Shown here: in pieces, positions 34,894 through 42,772 of the stretch
How positions within the stretch are numbered: the stretch's first letter is position 1
How the letters are laid out: each line of letters begins with the position of its first letter
DNA from: Pseudomonadota bacterium
GTDB taxonomy: Bacteria > Pseudomonadota > Gammaproteobacteria > Steroidobacterales > Steroidobacteraceae
DNA: 64,000 bases
Reading direction: 5' to 3'
Assembly: GCA_018241445.1 (NCBI GenBank)
Contig: JAFEDT010000016.1
Location: 62,001 to 126,000, forward strand
Notes under the pieces: generated by a model
The model's input: the letters and a program-made list of their open reading frames with translations, nothing else
Database searches by the model: none
What the model was told of the DNA's origin: nothing
Translations under genes and position numbers: made by a program

Positions 34894-35933
34894 CAGGCGA
34901 CCTGCGGCCGATCCGGATCCTTCGGCCCCGTCCAGTCCGGAACGTCCTTGAGCACCGGAGGCCGGTAGGGCGGCGAAAGATCGAGCGCGTAGCGCTCCCG
35001 CACCGTATCCGAAATCACCTCGCCCACGGTCCTGCCATAGGTGCGGATGTAACGCCTGTTCAGCTTGAACAGGCGGTACAGGCCGTGCATGAAGTGCGCA
35101 AACGAGTCGTCGATGGGCGCCCGGATATCCTGCGGCTCCACCTCGCACACGGACTTCAGCGCCAGCCCCGCCCCCTGGGCGCAATCCTCCATCCAGCGCA
35201 GCGCCAGCGCATACAGGCGCCCGCCGTCGCTTCCCCCGCCCACGTCGGAGTGCGCCCCGCAGAACCAGCGCTGTTCCACCACCAGGTTTCCGGGCTTGCC
35301 GCTGGTCCACAGGGTCGGGGCAAAGTCCTCGCGGAACTCATCCAGCGCCAGCGCGTGATACGCGTAGTCCACGATCTTCGACAGCTGGGTGTCGTGGAAC
35401 TGGTAGTAGTCGCGGAAAAACGGCAGCTTCAGCCCGGTCACCGGGATGCCGAGGCTCCCGACCGTGTCCCAGACCCCGATGAACCGCACCCGCGGCTCCC
35501 ACGAATTCTGTGCACGGAATGCACTCGACTCGGGCCCGTCCGGATCGTCGCCGCGGCGGCGATACAGATCGTACGCGGCCGCGACCTGGTCGGGTGTTGG
35601 CGACTTCAATACGCCGCACTTGCGGATCAGCCCGACGAAACTGCGCGCCGAGTAGGCCCCGCGGCTGAAGCCGAACACGAACAGCTCGTCTCCCGCGGTA
35701 AGGGTCTCGCACAGCCATTGGTACGCGGCGCGGATGATCTCCGACAGGCCATAGCCAAAGGCGCCGCCCACCAGCCGGCCGTGCCAGCTGGTCCCCACGC
35801 CCTCGTGATACCAGCTCACCTGCGGCGTGCCACGCGGGTCGCGATCCGCGATCGACTGCCACAGGCGATACACGTTGGTGTGATCGCCCGGCGTATCCCA
35901 GGTGCCGTCGAACATCACGATGACTCGCTTCAT
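34893..35933 (-). CDS. DUF2235 alpha/beta-hydrolase (Tle1-like lipase family)
   Basis: A 346-residue DUF2235 protein. It begins KRVIVMFDGTWDTPGDHTNVYRL, has the nucleophile elbow GFSRGAYSARSF (Ser in GxSxG), a probable catalytic Asp in RFIGVWDTVGSLG and a His in WFCGAHSDVGGG. The family includes type VI secretion phospholipase effectors of the Tle1 group, but most chromosomal copies stand alone and have no tested role. No VgrG, PAAR or other secretion gene is near. It is followed, with 1-base overlap, by a gene for an exported protein. Confidence 0.85.
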   Translation of the reverse strand: MKRVIVMFDGTWDTPGDHTNVYRLWQSIADRDPRGTPQVSWYHEGVGTSWHGRLVGGAFGYGLSEIIRAAYQWLCETLTAGDELFVFGFSRGAYSARSFVGLIRKCGVLKSPTPDQVAAAYDLYRRRGDDPDGPESSAFRAQNSWEPRVRFIGVWDTVGSLGIPVTGLKLPFFRDYYQFHDTQLSKIVDYAYHALALDEFREDFAPTLWTSGKPGNLVVEQRWFCGAHSDVGGGSDGGRLYALALRWMEDCAQGAGLALKSVCEVEPQDIRAPIDDSFAHFMHGLYRLFKLNRRYIRTYGRTVGEVISDTVRERYALDLSPPYRPPVLKDVPDWTGPKDPDRPQVA

Positions 35934-36093
35934 GGGCGCCCTATGAAAATCGCAGATTCACCGGCTCGCCTGGCAGCCGCCCCTTCCCGGGCAGGCTTCC
36001 ACAGGATATGCAGGTAATCTATCGTAGTCGGCGCGTCGGCTCGTGTTCAATCTCGTGACTGGAGCGTGCGGCAATCGGCCGCCAGGAGGACCA

Positions 36094-36609
36094 ATGAGGA
36101 TGCAGCGCACCAGATGGTTGTGGGGGGCTGTGGCATTGCTGGTGACAGGCTCGTTCTCTGCGTCAGCCACTGCCCAGCCGGCAGCTGCAGTCCACACACC
36201 CACTGCGGTCTACCGCGATCCGCCAAAGGGCGCACTGCTCATCTCCGCCTGAGATCCGGCACGGGCCATGAGTCACGCAGAACGGGTGGCGTTCATGTCG
36301 GATGACATGGAGACCCTCGCGGGCGTCACCCCGGAAAGCATGGCCACGCAGGTCGAGGCGCATGCATCTGACATCGCGCTGCGCGCCACGGCGCCGGGAC
36401 TGAAGGACACGCCGCTGCTGGTGCTCACTGCGGACGACGGCCTGGGGCCGGCAGCCGACGCGCTGGTGCAGGCTGTGCGCGCACTGGGTGGCCACAGGAT
36501 CACAGAACAGCACGTCGCGACCAACCACGTCTGGTCCGACAGCCGCATCGACCTGGAAACCCGGGTCATCGCCTGGCTGCAGTCCCTCGATGGCGGGAGA
36601 TACCAATGA
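36094..36609 (+). pseudogene. Eroded secreted alpha/beta-hydrolase (core deleted, internal stop)
   Basis: Two segments in the same frame belong to one kind of protein. First comes a start behind a strong AGGAGG (36084-36089), with a signal peptide and VYRDPPKGALLISA, ending in a TGA at 36250-36252. After that comes the C-terminal third of an alpha/beta-hydrolase (36268-36609), with METLAGVTPESMA, LLVLTADDGLGPAAD and the catalytic-His region ATNHVWSDSRIDLETRVIAWLQSL. The whole middle, including the GxSxG nucleophile, is missing. An internal deletion of about 150-200 codons plus a stop explains this. The last four bases overlap the next gene's start. Confidence 0.7.
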
Positions 36610-37097
36610 CACCTGACGATCTGGTCGAGATGGAAAACATCAAGCGGGTCAAGTACCGCTACCTGCGCGCGATGGACACCGGTGACCACGGCCTGCTGGC
36701 GCGGCTGTTCACCCCCGACGTGACCGCCCACTTCGTCGGCGGCAGCTATGACGTTTCAATAACGGGGCGGGCCCAGCTGCTCGAGTACCTCGCCGCCTCC
36801 GTCACCGCCGACGTGGTCATCAACCACAACTGTCATCACCCTGAGATAGACCTCACCGGCCCCGACACCGCTGACGGTCTGTGGTATCTGCAGGACTGGT
36901 ATTTCAACCAGCGTGACCGGCACCTGGTGCGCGGCGCGGCCTTCTACCGCGATCGCTATCGCAAGCTTGACGGCGAATGGCTGATCGCCCACACCGGATA
37001 CGAGCGCGTGTTCGAGATCGTCGAGGACAATGTGGCGCCGATCAACTTCACTGCAAACATGCTGGGCAAGCGGGGGAGGCCGGGGGGTGGCGCTTAG
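36606..37097 (+). CDS. SnoaL-like (NTF2-fold) protein
   Basis: A 163-residue NTF2/SnoaL_4-type protein: MENIKRVKYRYLRAMDTGDHGLLARLFTPDVTAHF at the N-terminus, then INHNCHHPEIDL and GAAFYRDRYRKLDGEWLIAHTGYERVFE. These small cone-shaped proteins act as dehydratases, isomerases or binding proteins for hydrophobic ring compounds, and are abundant in sterol and aromatic degraders. Its ATG overlaps the end of the hydrolase remnant by 4 bases, suggesting that the pair was once one operon. Substrate unknown. Confidence 0.85.
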   Translation: MTPDDLVEMENIKRVKYRYLRAMDTGDHGLLARLFTPDVTAHFVGGSYDVSITGRAQLLEYLAASVTADVVINHNCHHPEIDLTGPDTADGLWYLQDWYFNQRDRHLVRGAAFYRDRYRKLDGEWLIAHTGYERVFEIVEDNVAPINFTANMLGKRGRPGGGA

Positions 37098-37145
37098 AAT
37101 TCCGCAGCACGGTGCCGCATCGAACCCTCCCGCGACCGCCAGCAG

Positions 37146-37469
37146 TCACTTTTCTATCGGCGCCCTGCCGCGCGTTCCGAGTAGCCTCTTGTCGAGCAGG
37201 CGCTCGCCCCTGACTACGTGCACGATATGCACCAGGCGCTTCTCGTGACGATAGATCACGCGACACGGCGGTTCAACGATCTGGCGATAGCGCCAGCCCC
37301 TGAACTCCGGCAGTTTCGACCCGCTGACAGGGTGTGCGGCGAGCTGATCGACATGATTGAAAACACGCTGCACGAAGTCGCGAGCAGCCTGCGGCTTGTC
37401 AAGGGCGATGTAGTCGGCGATGGCGTCCAGGTCGGCCAGCGCGGGCTCGGTCCAGATTATTTCAGCCAT
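37146..37469 (-). CDS. ParE/RelE-family toxin
   Basis: A 107-residue ParE-like toxin: IIWTEPALADLDAIADYIALDKPQAARDFVQRVF, then LAAHPVSGSKLPEFRGWRYRQIVEPPCRVIYRHE and VHIVHVVRGERLLD. The small basic fold and length are typical; ParE toxins act on gyrase and RelE toxins on the ribosome. It overlaps its antitoxin by 13 bases, in the usual order. The last dozen residues are a basic extension. Confidence 0.88.
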   Translation of the reverse strand: MAEIIWTEPALADLDAIADYIALDKPQAARDFVQRVFNHVDQLAAHPVSGSKLPEFRGWRYRQIVEPPCRVIYRHEKRLVHIVHVVRGERLLDKRLLGTRGRAPIEK

Positions 37470-37714
37470 CGGGACAGGCGTTGCCTTGCCTGCGCCTGTG
37501 TGACAGTGCGTCCTTCCTCTATGGCTTTTTCGCCCCGCGCAATGCCTTCCAGCAGCTTCATGCGGTGGCGCAACAACTCGTAGCTCTCCACATCCACCAG
37601 ATAGGCACTGGGAAGCCCGCGCTGGGTGATAAGGATGGGCTCGCGACTGCGCTCCAGTTCGTCCAGGAGTTCGGTGGCCTGCCGCTTGAGAGTCGTCACA
37701 AGTTCGGTGCGCAT
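37457..37714 (-). CDS. Phd/YefM-family antitoxin
   Basis: An 85-residue Phd/YefM antitoxin. The N-terminal DNA-binding and dimer part is LVTTLKRQATELLDELERSREPILITQRGLPSAYLVDVESYELLRHRM, and the helical tail for toxin binding is rich in Lys, Glu and Arg. A perfect inverted repeat sits two bases upstream of its start codon and should be its own operator. The pair is divergent from the SnoaL-like gene at 37865. Confidence 0.88.
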   Translation of the reverse strand: MRTELVTTLKRQATELLDELERSREPILITQRGLPSAYLVDVESYELLRHRMKLLEGIARGEKAIEEGRTVTQAQARQRLSRWLK

Positions 37715-37715
37715 G

Positions 37716-37737
37716 AAGTGATACTAAAGTATCACTT
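37716..37737. promoter_or_regulatory. Toxin-antitoxin operator, perfect 10-bp inverted repeat
   Basis: AAGTGATACT (37716-37725), AA, AGTATCACTT (37728-37737). It abuts the antitoxin start codon (37712-37714), so protein bound there would block both transcription and leader use. It is almost the only AT-rich stretch between 36 and 39 kb. Confidence 0.75.
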
Positions 37738-37771
37738 TACGCATGGCAAGCTCCGGGCATGTGCCCCACCC

Positions 37772-37790
37772 AGCCCGGTCCGACCGGGCT
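37772..37790. repeat. Short dyad AGCCCGG...CCGGGCT
   Basis: AGCCCGG (37772-37778) and CCGGGCT (37784-37790) flank TCCGA and can form a 7-bp stem. It lies between the antitoxin operator and the SnoaL-like gene. It could be a chance GC-rich hairpin or a short repetitive element; no second copy was seen in the window. Confidence 0.4.
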
Positions 37791-37864
37791 ACAGCGGGCC
37801 CCTGCGGCGGCCTGCTAAGCTTCGCCCCGCTGGCCGCTGCCGGCGATGCCGATGGAGAGCTGGA

Positions 37865-38401
37865 ATGCCTTACCCCCACGCAGAAGTCGAAGCCGCCATC
37901 AAGGGCCTGGCGGAAGCCTTCGTCGAAGCCGAACGTATCAACAAGTGGTCGTGGATCGCCGACCGCTTCTATCACGCCGACTGCATCTACACCTGCCCCT
38001 ATGCGGGCGCGATGCCGGTCGTCGCGCACGGACGCGAGGAAATCCGCCGCACCCACTACGGCCGCGACATGGACGTTGGCTCCGGCTGGAAGGGCTGGAG
38101 TTTTCCGATCACCGGCTGGGCGATCAACGGCGATGAGATCATCAGTCATTGGCTGAATCGCGGCCCGGGCCGCCGCTCCGACGGCAGTTACTACGAGACC
38201 CACGGCGTTTCCTTCATCACCTACGGCGGCGCAGGCAAGTTCTCCTCCCAGTACGACCTGTTCGATCTCGCGCACCAGATGCACCTGTGCGACGAACTGG
38301 AGGAGGCCGGGCTGCTCAGTCCGAAGCTTAAACAGGAATGGGTGCTGCCGATGAAGCAGCGCCTGGTGGGCATGCTGCGCCAGGGCATGCCGCAAGATTG
38401 A
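37865..38401 (+). CDS. SnoaL-like (NTF2-fold) protein
   Basis: A 178-residue NTF2-like protein. Landmarks are IADRFYHADCIYTCPYAGAMPVVAHGREEIRRTHYGRDMD, WAINGDEIISHWLNRGPGRRSDGSYYETHGVSFITYGG and FSSQYDLFDLAHQMHLCDELEEAGLL. Family members of this shape bind or isomerise hydrophobic substrates such as steroids or polyketides. The ATG at 37865 has GGAGAG nearby; the longer frame leads back through the toxin-antitoxin genes and is not real. A strong hairpin overlaps its stop codon. Substrate unknown. Confidence 0.85.
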   Translation: MPYPHAEVEAAIKGLAEAFVEAERINKWSWIADRFYHADCIYTCPYAGAMPVVAHGREEIRRTHYGRDMDVGSGWKGWSFPITGWAINGDEIISHWLNRGPGRRSDGSYYETHGVSFITYGGAGKFSSQYDLFDLAHQMHLCDELEEAGLLSPKLKQEWVLPMKQRLVGMLRQGMPQD

Positions 38402-38432
38402 CACCGCGGCCTGGGCCTGGGCCGCGGTCAAT
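38397..38432 (+). terminator. Stem-loop at the end of the SnoaL-like gene
   Basis: CCGCGGCC (38404-38411) pairs with GGCCGCGG (38420-38427) around an 8-base loop. The stem is extended by ATTGA (38397-38401) with TCAAT (38428-38432) after a 2-base bulge. Only a weak T-run follows (CTTTC), so it may be a rho-independent terminator of low strength. Confidence 0.5.
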
Positions 38433-38503
38433 CTGGCCTTTCGATCCTGCGCGCACCAAGCGATCATCGGCGCGCAATCCTGTCTTACTCAAGGAGTACC
38501 ACC

Positions 38504-38989
38504 ATGACCGGAACCATCTGCCTCTGGTTCGACGGCACCGCGGAAGAGGCCGCCCGCTTCTACGCCCGCACTTTTCCCGACAGTGCGGTCACCGGGGTGC
38601 ATCGTGCTCCGGGCGACTATCCGGCCGGCAAGCAGGGTCAGGTACTGACCGTGGAGTTCACCGTGGTGGGCATCCCCTGCCTGGGCCTGAACGGCGGGCC
38701 AGCCTTCAAGCACAGCGAAGCCTTCTCGTTCCAGATCCTCACCGCCGACCAGGCCGAAACCGATCGCTACTGGAACGCGATCGTCGGCAACGGCGGCGCC
38801 GAAAGCGCCTGCGGCTGGTGCAAGGACCGCTGGGGCCTGTCCTGGCAGATCACCCCGCGTGTGCTCATGGAGGCCGTGAGTGGCTCTGACCAGGCGGTTG
38901 CGAAGCGTGTCTTCGACGCGATGATGACCATGAAGAAGATCGACGTTGCCGCCATCGAGGCAGCACGTCGCGGTCCGCAGCGGGCGTAG
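38504..38989 (+). CDS. VOC-superfamily (PhnB/3-demethylubiquinone-methyltransferase-like) protein
   Basis: A 161-residue glyoxalase/VOC protein of the PhnB-like type: TICLWFDGTAEEAARFYARTFPDSAV, VEFTVVGIPCLGLNGGPAFKHSEAFSFQI, DRYWNAIVGNGGAESACGWCKDRWGLSWQITP. Despite the old family name it is not a methyltransferase. A good AAGGAG lies before the ATG. The function is unknown; relatives are found in stress and resistance contexts. Confidence 0.88.
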   Translation: MTGTICLWFDGTAEEAARFYARTFPDSAVTGVHRAPGDYPAGKQGQVLTVEFTVVGIPCLGLNGGPAFKHSEAFSFQILTADQAETDRYWNAIVGNGGAESACGWCKDRWGLSWQITPRVLMEAVSGSDQAVAKRVFDAMMTMKKIDVAAIEAARRGPQRA

Positions 38990-39031
38990 CGCGCCTTGGC
39001 ACGATCGCCCTCGACGCCGACCTGACAGGCC

Positions 39032-39949
39032 ATGACCACCGACGACGCAACACCCCGGGACTCCACAACACCCCCGGACTCCACCACACCCCCGCGTCCC
39101 TGGGGCATGCCGGACGAGGAACTGGCCACCCGTCCACTGGCTTACCGCGCGGACTTGCTGGCAGGGCAGGTGTTCCTGGTGTCCGGTGGCGGCTCGGGCC
39201 TGGGACGCGCCATCGCCTACGTCTGCGCACGCCTGGGCGCCGACGTCATGATCTGCGGCCGCCGCGCCGAGAAACTGCAGGAGACCGCGGCCGGCATCCG
39301 CCGCCACCTCGGGCGCGAAATCGGCACCCAGGCCATGAGCATCCGTGACCCGGACGCCGTGCAGGCCTTGATAGAGGGCACACACGCGCGCTTCGGCCGC
39401 CTCGACACGCTGGTCAACAACGCCGGCGGCCAATACCCGCAGGCCGCCATCGACTTCAGCGTCAAGGGCTGGAACGCGGTCATCGACACCAACCTCAACG
39501 GCACCTGGTACATGATGCAGCAGGCGGCGCGCCGCTGGCAGCGGGACAGCCGTCCCGGCAACATCGTCAACATCGTCGCCATGATCTGGCGTGGCATGCC
39601 GCAGGTGGCGCACACCTGCGCGGCGCGTGCCGGCGTCGTCTACCTGTCGAAGACAGTCGCCACGGAATGGGCGCCGCTCGACATCCGCGTCAATTGCGTG
39701 GCGCCCGGCGCGATCGACAGCGAGGGCCTCAACGTCTACGCGCGCCGCGACGCCGAGATGTTCCGCTACTCCAACCCCATGCAGCGCTTCGGGGACGCCC
39801 TGGATATCGCCCAGGCCGTGGTCTACCTGTCCGCACCCACCGGCCACTTCATCACCGGCGAGGTGCTGGTAGTCGACGGCGGCAACAACCAGTTCGGCGA
39901 CGTCTGGCCGGGCGGCATACCGGACTATTTCAAGGTGCCGCAGGACTGA
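39032..39949 (+). CDS. Short-chain dehydrogenase (citronellol/dienoyl-CoA-reductase-like) without YxxxK
   Basis: A 305-residue SDR. The NAD(P)-binding motif is SGGGSGLGRAIAY (about residues 51-63), with VNNAGG and a C-terminal DGGNNQFGD. The catalytic segment reads IWRGMPQVAHTCAARAGVVYLSKTVATEWAP: the Tyr of YxxxK is replaced, as in the dienoyl-CoA reductase and acyclic-terpene (AtuG) SDR branches. The first 25 residues contain a repeated Asp-Ser-Thr-Thr-Pro-Pro unit, seen as a tandem repeat in the DNA at about 39060-39094. It lies 42 bases after the VOC gene. Confidence 0.82.
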   Translation: MTTDDATPRDSTTPPDSTTPPRPWGMPDEELATRPLAYRADLLAGQVFLVSGGGSGLGRAIAYVCARLGADVMICGRRAEKLQETAAGIRRHLGREIGTQAMSIRDPDAVQALIEGTHARFGRLDTLVNNAGGQYPQAAIDFSVKGWNAVIDTNLNGTWYMMQQAARRWQRDSRPGNIVNIVAMIWRGMPQVAHTCAARAGVVYLSKTVATEWAPLDIRVNCVAPGAIDSEGLNVYARRDAEMFRYSNPMQRFGDALDIAQAVVYLSAPTGHFITGEVLVVDGGNNQFGDVWPGGIPDYFKVPQD

Positions 39950-39997
39950 GAGCTGGCGCCTGCGCACAGGACATCACGAGATTCCGGAGACCGACAC

Positions 39998-41908
39998 ATG
40001 ACCAAACACCGCATCCCGCGCCGCGACTTCCTGCAGGGCTCACTGGTGGCCGCGGCCAGCACGCTGACCGGACCCTTGCTGAGTGCGTCGGCACTCGCCG
40101 CGGCCGCTGGCGCAGCCTCCGGCGGCAGCGCAGCCGCGCAGGATAAGCCCGACTACTACCCGCCACTGCTCAACGGCATGCGCGGCAGCCACCCCGGCTC
40201 CTTCGAGAACGCGCACGCGCTGCGCGACGGCACCCTGCGCGACAATCCGGTGGGCAGCGGCGAGTCTTACGACCTGGTCGTAGTCGGTGGCGGTATCAGC
40301 GGGCTGGCTGCGGCGCACTTCTACCGTGCCAGGGCGGGCGCCGCGAGCCGCATCCTGGTGCTCGACAACCACGATGACTTCGGCGGTCACGCCAAGCGCA
40401 ACGAGTTTCGCCTGGGCGGCGCCATGCAGCTCATGAACGGTGGCACCTACTTTATTGACAGTCCCCGACCCTACAGCCGCGTGGCCGAGGGCCTGATCCG
40501 CACGCTCGGCATCGACGTCGCAGCACTCAAGCCGAAAATCGAACGGCGCGATTTTTACGAGAAGCTCGGCCTGGGAACCGGAGCCTTCTTCGACCGCGAG
40601 ACTTTCGGCGCCGACAAGCTGGTACTCGCGGACGGGGAGAACTTCACCGCCAGTCAACTCAGCGGCGCACCCCTGTCGGCGAAGGCCCGTGCCGACATCG
40701 AGCGCATCGAACTGGGGACGACCGACTACTTTCCGGGGCTCACTTCCGATCAGAAGAAGTTACGGCTGTCGAAGATCAGCTACCGCGACTACCTCAGGGA
40801 CGTGGTGCACGCCGATCCGGCCGCCATCGCCTTCTACCAGGCTCGCACCCACGCCGAATGGGCCGTGGGCATCGACGCAGTCTCGGCGCTGGATTGCTGG
40901 GGCATCGCGCTGCCGGGCTTCCGGGGGCTGAAGCTCGCACCCGGTTCCATTCCAACGATGGGCTACACCCCGGCCGGCTACGCCGATACCGGCGGTTCCC
41001 CGTCGCTGCACTTCCCGGACGGCAACGCCACCATCGCACGCGCGCTGGTGCGCAACCTGATCCCGGCCGCCATCCCGGGTCTCGGCATCGAAAACCTGGT
41101 CACCGCGCGCGCCAACTACGCCAGACTCGACCAGCCGGGCGCGCCGCTGCGCATCCGCCTCAGCAGCACCGTGGTGCGCGCCGTCAACGTCGGGGGTCCC
41201 GCCGCCGCCTCCGGTGTCGCAGTCACCTACGTCCGTGACGGCTCGGCGTATACCGTGCGAGCGCGCTACTGCGTGCTCGCCTGTTACAACATGATGATTC
41301 CCTACCTGTGCCCGGAAATGCCCGTGGCGCAGAAGCAGGCGCTGCACTCGCTGGTGAAGGCGCCGCTGGTCTACACCAGCGTGGCACTGCGAAACTGGCA
41401 GGCCTTCGCGCGGCTCAAGGTGTCGCGCATCTACTCACCGGGCGGCTACTTCGCATACATCCTGCTCAATGAGCACGTCAACATCGGCACTTACCGCAGC
41501 CCGAAGTCTCCCGACCAGCCGATCCTGGTGCACATGATCCGCACACCCTGCAAGCCTGGGCTGTCGGAGGACGACCAGGCGCGTGCCGGGCGTGCCGAGC
41601 TGCTGGCAACGCCTTTCGCCACCTTCGAGCACAACGTTCGCGACCAGCTCGCCCGCACGCTGGGGGCGGGCGGACTCGATCCCGCCCGCGACATTACCGC
41701 CATCACCGTGAACCGCTGGCCGCACGGCTACGCACCGGAGTTCAACTCCCTGTGGAACAAGGAAGTACCCGAGGCGCAGCGACCGGAAGTCGTGGGCCGC
41801 GCGCCCTTCGGCCGCATCCACGTAGCCAACTCGGATGCCGGTGCTGCCGCCTACACCGACTCCGCCATCGACCAGGCGCACCGCGCCATGCAGGAGATCC
41901 TTACCTGA
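39998..41908 (+). CDS. Tat-exported FAD-dependent amine oxidoreductase (spermidine-dehydrogenase-like)
   Basis: A 636-residue flavoprotein. It has a twin-arginine signal (RRDFLQGSLVAAAST), an FAD-binding Rossmann segment LVVVGGGISGLAAAHFYRARAG at about residues 92-113, NHDDFGGHAKRNEF, and the C-terminal FAD contact RIHVANSDAGAAAYTDSAIDQA. The overall pattern resembles periplasmic spermidine dehydrogenase-like oxidoreductases. Export suggests it feeds electrons to a periplasmic or quinone acceptor. It follows the SDR by 48 bases and may share its operon. The substrate, amine or otherwise, is unproved, but a polyamine or amine would match the other amine genes of the window. Confidence 0.8.
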   Translation: MTKHRIPRRDFLQGSLVAAASTLTGPLLSASALAAAAGAASGGSAAAQDKPDYYPPLLNGMRGSHPGSFENAHALRDGTLRDNPVGSGESYDLVVVGGGISGLAAAHFYRARAGAASRILVLDNHDDFGGHAKRNEFRLGGAMQLMNGGTYFIDSPRPYSRVAEGLIRTLGIDVAALKPKIERRDFYEKLGLGTGAFFDRETFGADKLVLADGENFTASQLSGAPLSAKARADIERIELGTTDYFPGLTSDQKKLRLSKISYRDYLRDVVHADPAAIAFYQARTHAEWAVGIDAVSALDCWGIALPGFRGLKLAPGSIPTMGYTPAGYADTGGSPSLHFPDGNATIARALVRNLIPAAIPGLGIENLVTARANYARLDQPGAPLRIRLSSTVVRAVNVGGPAAASGVAVTYVRDGSAYTVRARYCVLACYNMMIPYLCPEMPVAQKQALHSLVKAPLVYTSVALRNWQAFARLKVSRIYSPGGYFAYILLNEHVNIGTYRSPKSPDQPILVHMIRTPCKPGLSEDDQARAGRAELLATPFATFEHNVRDQLARTLGAGGLDPARDITAITVNRWPHGYAPEFNSLWNKEVPEAQRPEVVGRAPFGRIHVANSDAGAAAYTDSAIDQAHRAMQEILT

Positions 41909-41961
41909 TCCGGTCTGGTCCGGCCTGAGTCGCGCCGCCCGCCGGGCGGTCCGGCGGTGGC

Positions 41962-42762
41962 TCAAGGCCGCTTGAGCGTCACCCAGATCAGGTCGATCGG
42001 TTCCTTGCCCGCGTTGCGGGACTCGTGTCCGACGGACAGCGGGGTGGTCGGCATCCAGCCCACCTTGCCGTCGGCCGAGGGTGCCGGGTACAGGTGCTCT
42101 GCTTCAGTCTTCGAACGCGCCGACCACTGCCCGCCGTGGATGTGCACGTACAACATGTTGGGGCGATGCGCGTGCACACCCTCCCACTGGCCCGGCGCCA
42201 CCACGAAGCGCTGCACGACCACCTGCTCGTTCTCCAGCAGGTCCTCACCCGGGATGTTGGGATAATTCAGGTGCGCATCCGCCGGCCAGTCCCCGCCGGT
42301 CGCGCCCCTGGCACCGTTCGCGGACGGCCCGCCGGCGTGCGCGGCCGCCCCGGCCCACGGCTTCACCGTCACCCAGGTCATCTCGATCGGCGTGGTGCCA
42401 ACGTTGATATCGCCGCCGTCAGCCGCCTCACCGGCCGCGTGCCACGCCACGCGCCCGTCCTGCCAGCGCACCGATCGCCCCGTATCCGCCGACCTGAGCA
42501 CACCACCGCGCACGAAGATCAGCAGTTGGTCCGCGGGGTGGAAGTGCCGTCCGGTAGAGGCACCCGGCGGCAGGACGAACTGCTCCACACGCACCCGCTC
42601 ATTCTCCAGCACCACCTTCCCGGCGAGCGCCGCGTAGGTTGGCGCGGGGGCGCCGGCCGGGTTGGCCCCGGCCGGGCTCGCGGCACTGGCCGGGCTGGCA
42701 CTCGCCGTGCCGGCCGCCAGCACCGTCGCCATCGCCAGGACCACGGGCAACATCGCAGTCAC
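41962..42762 (-). CDS. Exported bicupin protein
   Basis: A 266-residue protein with a signal peptide followed by an Ala/Ser/Pro/Gly-rich linker, then two cupin-like halves: PPGASTGRHFHPADQLLIFVRGG and APGQWEGVHAHRPNMLYVHIHGGQW. Each half ends with a similar IEMTWVTVKP/IDLIWVTLKRP strand, showing an internal duplication. A metal-dependent role in the periplasm is likely, but none is known. It converges with the flavoprotein gene and lies 10 bases downstream of the GST gene. Confidence 0.8.
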   Translation of the reverse strand: MTAMLPVVLAMATVLAAGTASASPASAASPAGANPAGAPAPTYAALAGKVVLENERVRVEQFVLPPGASTGRHFHPADQLLIFVRGGVLRSADTGRSVRWQDGRVAWHAAGEAADGGDINVGTTPIEMTWVTVKPWAGAAAHAGGPSANGARGATGGDWPADAHLNYPNIPGEDLLENEQVVVQRFVVAPGQWEGVHAHRPNMLYVHIHGGQWSARSKTEAEHLYPAPSADGKVGWMPTTPLSVGHESRNAGKEPIDLIWVTLKRP

Positions 42763-42772
42763 CGCGCCCCCC

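Noticed and set aside
36606..38401. The two SnoaL-like genes as a recent tandem duplication
   Set aside because: The proteins differ in length and sequence beyond the general NTF2 fold, and a toxin-antitoxin pair lies between them.
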